This document shows positions 6,635-8,455 of a stretch of DNA of 8,455 nt, piece after piece. The notes beneath the pieces are model-generated. The model saw only the letters and a program-made list of their open reading frames with translations. It searched no databases and was not told the DNA's origin. Made by a program: the position numbers and the translations under genes. Origin of the DNA: an uncultured Coriobacteriia bacterium. Its GTDB lineage: Bacteria > Actinomycetota > Coriobacteriia > Coriobacteriales > QAMH01. Numbering within the stretch: position 1 is the first letter of the stretch; the number at the start of each line of letters is the position of its first letter. The stretch lies in contig CABSKV010000062.1 of NCBI GenBank assembly GCA_902478425.1, positions 1-8,455 on the forward strand, given 5' to 3'.

Positions 6635-7339
6635 ATGTCACGCTCCATAACACGCGTCTCCGTTTTCGTGACCGCGCTTCTCCTAAGTACCGCTTTCGCA
6701 CTCTCCGCACTTCTCCTCACCACTCCCGCCGCCCATGCAGTCGAGGCAACTGCGTTCTCGCAGAAGCTCTCCTCCGCGCTTTCCGTCGAGTCTTCCGAGC
6801 TTGCCGAGCAGATCTCAACCGCCCTTGCAGACGGCATCATCTCGGCCAAGCAAGAGGCGTTCGTCGACGAGAACCGAGCCGGCGAGTTCTACTTCGCCCA
6901 AAACGGATCGGGACGCTGCACCATTACCTCCGTTGCGATGATGGTGCGCCGCGCGGCCTTCCTCGATGACAGGGCCGATTGGCAGGACATCGGGCTGGCT
7001 TCCGTCACCGCGGATGGCTGGTCTTCCGCTGGCGTCAAATGGCACTTCGCGACAGGTGGCTACGAGGTCGGCATCATCGACGTCGCCGGCAATGCGGAAT
7101 CGCTTCGCGACCTGCTCGCCCAGCATCCCGAAGGCATCGCCATATACGATCCGGGCGTCCCCCACGCCGTCTTGCTCACCGATTACGACGAGGAAACCGG
7201 CACCTTCTACTGCGCCGACCCCGCCAACCACTACGCCGGTTCGCGCATTCCGCTTGCCGAGTCATGGAACGGCGCATGTCGTGGCAATAGCCAGGACAGC
7301 GTCATCGCGGGCTTCTCGCGCGCTTGGGTGATTCAGTAG
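6635..7339 (+). CDS. Secreted C39-like (papain-fold) cysteine peptidase domain protein
   Basis: A 234-residue exported protein. The N-terminus is a Sec-type signal peptide: basic start, hydrophobic core about 9-28, AHA cleavage site ending at residue 35. Residues about 36-80 are a helical prodomain-like stretch. The rest resembles the peptidase C39-like family 2 fold: C95 in GSGRCTITS, H177 in VPHAVLLTDY and D195 in CADPA fit a Cys-His-Asp triad. Substrate and true protease activity are unknown; C39-like domains include bacteriocin-leader peptidases but also many orphan secreted proteins, and no transporter or bacteriocin gene is here. I chose the ATG at 6635 because AGGA ends 5 nt before it; the ATG at 6629 overlaps that Shine-Dalgarno. 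It follows the NlpC/P60 gene by 174 nt. The stop codon touches the 3' end of convergent rnpB. Confidence 0.85.
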   Translation: MSRSITRVSVFVTALLLSTAFALSALLLTTPAAHAVEATAFSQKLSSALSVESSELAEQISTALADGIISAKQEAFVDENRAGEFYFAQNGSGRCTITSVAMMVRRAAFLDDRADWQDIGLASVTADGWSSAGVKWHFATGGYEVGIIDVAGNAESLRDLLAQHPEGIAIYDPGVPHAVLLTDYDEETGTFYCADPANHYAGSRIPLAESWNGACRGNSQDSVIAGFSRAWVIQ

Positions 7340-7340
7340 C

Positions 7341-7706
7341 AAAAGCGGGCCTGTAAGCCGGGTTCTGTCATCTAAGACGATCATTTATCTAGAGGCGCCG
7401 TTGCCGACGCCCTCGAGCAGGCAACCCGGATGCGAGCCGGGTCAGCTCATGGCATCCCTATTTGCCCTTGCTCCGGATGGGGTTTGTCAAGCCGCCGCGT
7501 CGCCGCGACGCTGGTGCGCTCTTACCACACCGTTTCAGCTTTTCTCCGCGCCACGCACGGGGAGTCTTCTTTTCTGTGACACTGTCCGTCGGGTCACCCC
7601 GCCCGGCCGTTAGCCGGCATCCTACCCTGCGGAGCCCGGACTTTCCTCACCACTCCACACCCCTTCATGCGAAGGAGCGAGCGCCGCGATCGCCCAGCCC
7701 GCTTTT
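7341..7706 (-). ncRNA. rnpB: RNase P RNA (class A)
   Basis: Catalytic RNA of ribonuclease P, which matures tRNA 5' ends. On the minus strand the universal core is clear: GAGGAAAGTCCGGGCTCC (7648-7631) is conserved region I, GGTAAGAGCGCACCAG (around 7525-7510) is regions II/III, GGGCAAATAGGG lies near 7455-7467, and AGATAAATGATCGTC...GACAGAACCCGGCTTA (7390-7354) is region V and the 3' half of P4. A GGT (7426-7424) in CCGGGTTGCC sits where loop L15 pairs with the tRNA CCA end. The ends are set by P1: GCAAAAGCGGGC (7339-7350) is perfectly complementary to GCCCGCTTTTGC (7697-7708). The ends are therefore good to a few bases. About 366 nt is normal for a bacterial type A RNA. Confidence 0.97.
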
Positions 7707-7716
7707 GCGAGAGAAG

Positions 7717-7746
7717 ATTATAACGAACGAGGGACGGGGGTGCCAT
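7717..7746 (-). promoter_or_regulatory. Likely rnpB promoter
   Basis: On the minus strand a perfect -10 hexamer TATAAT (7722-7717) lies about 10 nt before the P1 stem of rnpB. An ATGGCA (7746-7741) 18 nt further upstream matches four of six bases of the -35 consensus. That -35 lies within the left arm of the 13-bp inverted repeat. The -10 is strong evidence; the -35 assignment is tentative. Confidence 0.65.
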
Positions 7747-7786
7747 TTTGGAGCGCCTGGGTTTCGAAGCGGAAAAATGGCACCCC
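7737..7786. repeat. Perfect 13-bp inverted repeat upstream of rnpB
   Basis: GGGGTGCCATTTT (7737-7749) and AAAATGGCACCCC (7774-7786) are exact reverse complements around a 24-nt centre that contains TTCGAA and a CGC/GCG pair. It starts 12 nt after the stop of the DUF167 gene and overlaps the putative rnpB -35. Neither strand has a T-run after the stem, so it is not a textbook intrinsic terminator, although it could attenuate read-through from the DUF167 gene. A dispersed REP-like element is the other possibility. Confidence 0.85.
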
Positions 7787-7798
7787 ATCTCCCATATA

Positions 7799-8053
7799 TC
7801 AGATATCCACGTTCGTTGAATCAGGGAGCTCGAACATCTTGTGACGGCTCGTCTCGCCGCGTACGCAGGTGACAGAACTCTTGGGAACATCAAAGAAGGA
7901 GGCGACCAGCGAGATCGCCTCCTTCGTAGCCTTGCCCTTTTCCGGAGCCGCCTTGACCTTCACCTCGAGCTCGCGCAGGCCATCTGCCCCCTCGCGCCAT
8001 CCGATAACCTCGGCACGCCCGGACTTGGGCGTGACATGCACGGGCAGGCGCAC
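7799..8053 (-). CDS. DUF167/YggU-family protein
   Basis: An 84-residue small soluble protein of the YggU/DUF167 family, widespread and of unknown biochemical function. The family pattern is easy to see: VHVTPKSGR near the N-terminus, KVKAAPEKGKATKEAISLVA in the middle and VRGETSRHKMFEL near the C-terminus. Length is normal for the family. The start is a GTG at 8053, supported by AGGGGAG 6 nt upstream, which overlaps the TAG stop region of the preceding divIVA-family gene; the gap is 11 nt, so the two are translated from one message. Genes of this family commonly sit in the Gram-positive division cluster near divIVA, and that matches here. Downstream lie the 13-bp inverted repeat and rnpB. Confidence 0.92.
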   Translation of the reverse strand: MRLPVHVTPKSGRAEVIGWREGADGLRELEVKVKAAPEKGKATKEAISLVASFFDVPKSSVTCVRGETSRHKMFELPDSTNVDI

Positions 8054-8064
8054 GGGTCGCTCCC

Positions 8065-8455
8065 CTATTCCTCGTTGTCCTCGGGCATGATAGCGGGGAT
8101 GTTGATCTGCGGGATCTGCTGGGTCGTGAGACGCGGTAGCTCGTCCTCCTCGGCCTCCTCTTCCTCGACAACGGGCTCCACCGTCTCGCTCACGCGAATG
8201 GAGCGCATGTCGATCTTGGGAAGCTCGGCCTCGACCTGATCCTCGGTCACGTTCTGGTTCGCGAGGTTGCTGAACTCCTCCTTGGCATGGGCCGTGAAGC
8301 GATCGAGCATGTCGAGGTACTGCTCGCGGAACTTCTGGGAGTACTCGCTGAGCGCCTTGATCTCGTTGTCGATGGCGGCCTTCTTGGCCAGGGATTCGCG
8401 GATGAACTCGCGGGCCTTCGCCTCGGACTCGTGGTAGATGCGATCGCCCTCGATG
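8065..8455 (-). CDS. divIVA: DivIVA-family cell-division/polarity protein, C-terminal part
   Basis: The last 129 residues of a longer protein whose 5' end is beyond the window; the frame is open to the right edge. The visible part is a coiled coil (YHESEAKAREFIRESLAKKA, then DNEIKALSEYSQKFREQYLDML) typical of the DivIVA C-terminal region, followed by an acidic linker EEEEAEEDE and a short hydrophobic tail ending IPAIMPEDNEE. DivIVA proteins bind curved membrane at septa and poles and recruit division or wall-synthesis factors; the N-terminal membrane-binding domain is not visible. Internal ATGs such as the one at 8310 are not starts, since the coiled-coil reading continues upstream of them. 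The gene is followed 11 nt later by the DUF167 gene. Assignment rests on coiled-coil style plus neighbour, so another coiled-coil division protein is possible. Confidence 0.78.
   Translation of the reverse strand, partial: IEGDRIYHESEAKAREFIRESLAKKAAIDNEIKALSEYSQKFREQYLDMLDRFTAHAKEEFSNLANQNVTEDQVEAELPKIDMRSIRVSETVEPVVEEEEAEEDELPRLTTQQIPQINIPAIMPEDNEE

Noticed and set aside
7401..7893. Several open frames on both strands around 7401-7893
   Set aside because: They lie over the RNase P RNA and the inverted repeat; the translations have no domain, and the RNA core motifs account for the sequence.

Overview
The window looks like chromosome from a high-GC Gram-positive anaerobe, most likely an actinobacterium of the class Coriobacteriia. 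This placement is inferred from codon use, an actinobacterial-type DivIVA tail, a class A RNase P RNA, and a gene mix of XRE-cupin/acyl-CoA ligase, c-di-GMP signalling and NlpC/P60 hydrolases. No 16S or other firm taxonomic marker is present. I see no mobile element, CRISPR array or tRNA.

Region 1 (1-3007, minus strand) is a compact operon read right to left. It begins at a promoter overlapped by a perfect 8-bp inverted repeat. An XRE-cupin regulator comes first, then an AMP-forming acyl-CoA synthetase 17 nt downstream, then a MinD/ParA-like P-loop ATPase whose start codon overlaps the synthetase stop (TGATG) and which runs off the left edge. The likely theme is regulated activation of a carboxylic acid to its CoA thioester. 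The substrate and the role of the ATPase cannot be read from the sequence.

Region 2 (3046-5133, minus strand) holds a stand-alone HPt phosphotransfer protein followed by a three-domain REC-GGDEF-EAL protein. The GGDEF motif is degraded to GNDNF while the EAL residues are intact, so the pair looks like a phosphorelay output arm controlling c-di-GMP breakdown. No histidine kinase is present.

Region 3 (5390-7339, plus strand) holds two exported cysteine peptidases. The first is a PcsB-like coiled-coil NlpC/P60 peptidoglycan hydrolase with a twin-arginine signal peptide. The second is a C39-like papain-fold protein with a Sec-type signal peptide. A 174-nt spacer rich in small inverted and direct repeats separates them. 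They diverge from the HPt/c-di-GMP pair across a 256-nt intergenic region.

Region 4 (7341-8455, minus strand) holds the RNase P RNA gene rnpB, whose 3' end abuts the stop codon of the convergent C39-like gene. Upstream are a good -10 box and a perfect 13-bp inverted repeat, then a DUF167/YggU protein, then the C-terminal part of a DivIVA-family protein that runs off the right edge. The last two genes form an operon with an 11-nt gap.
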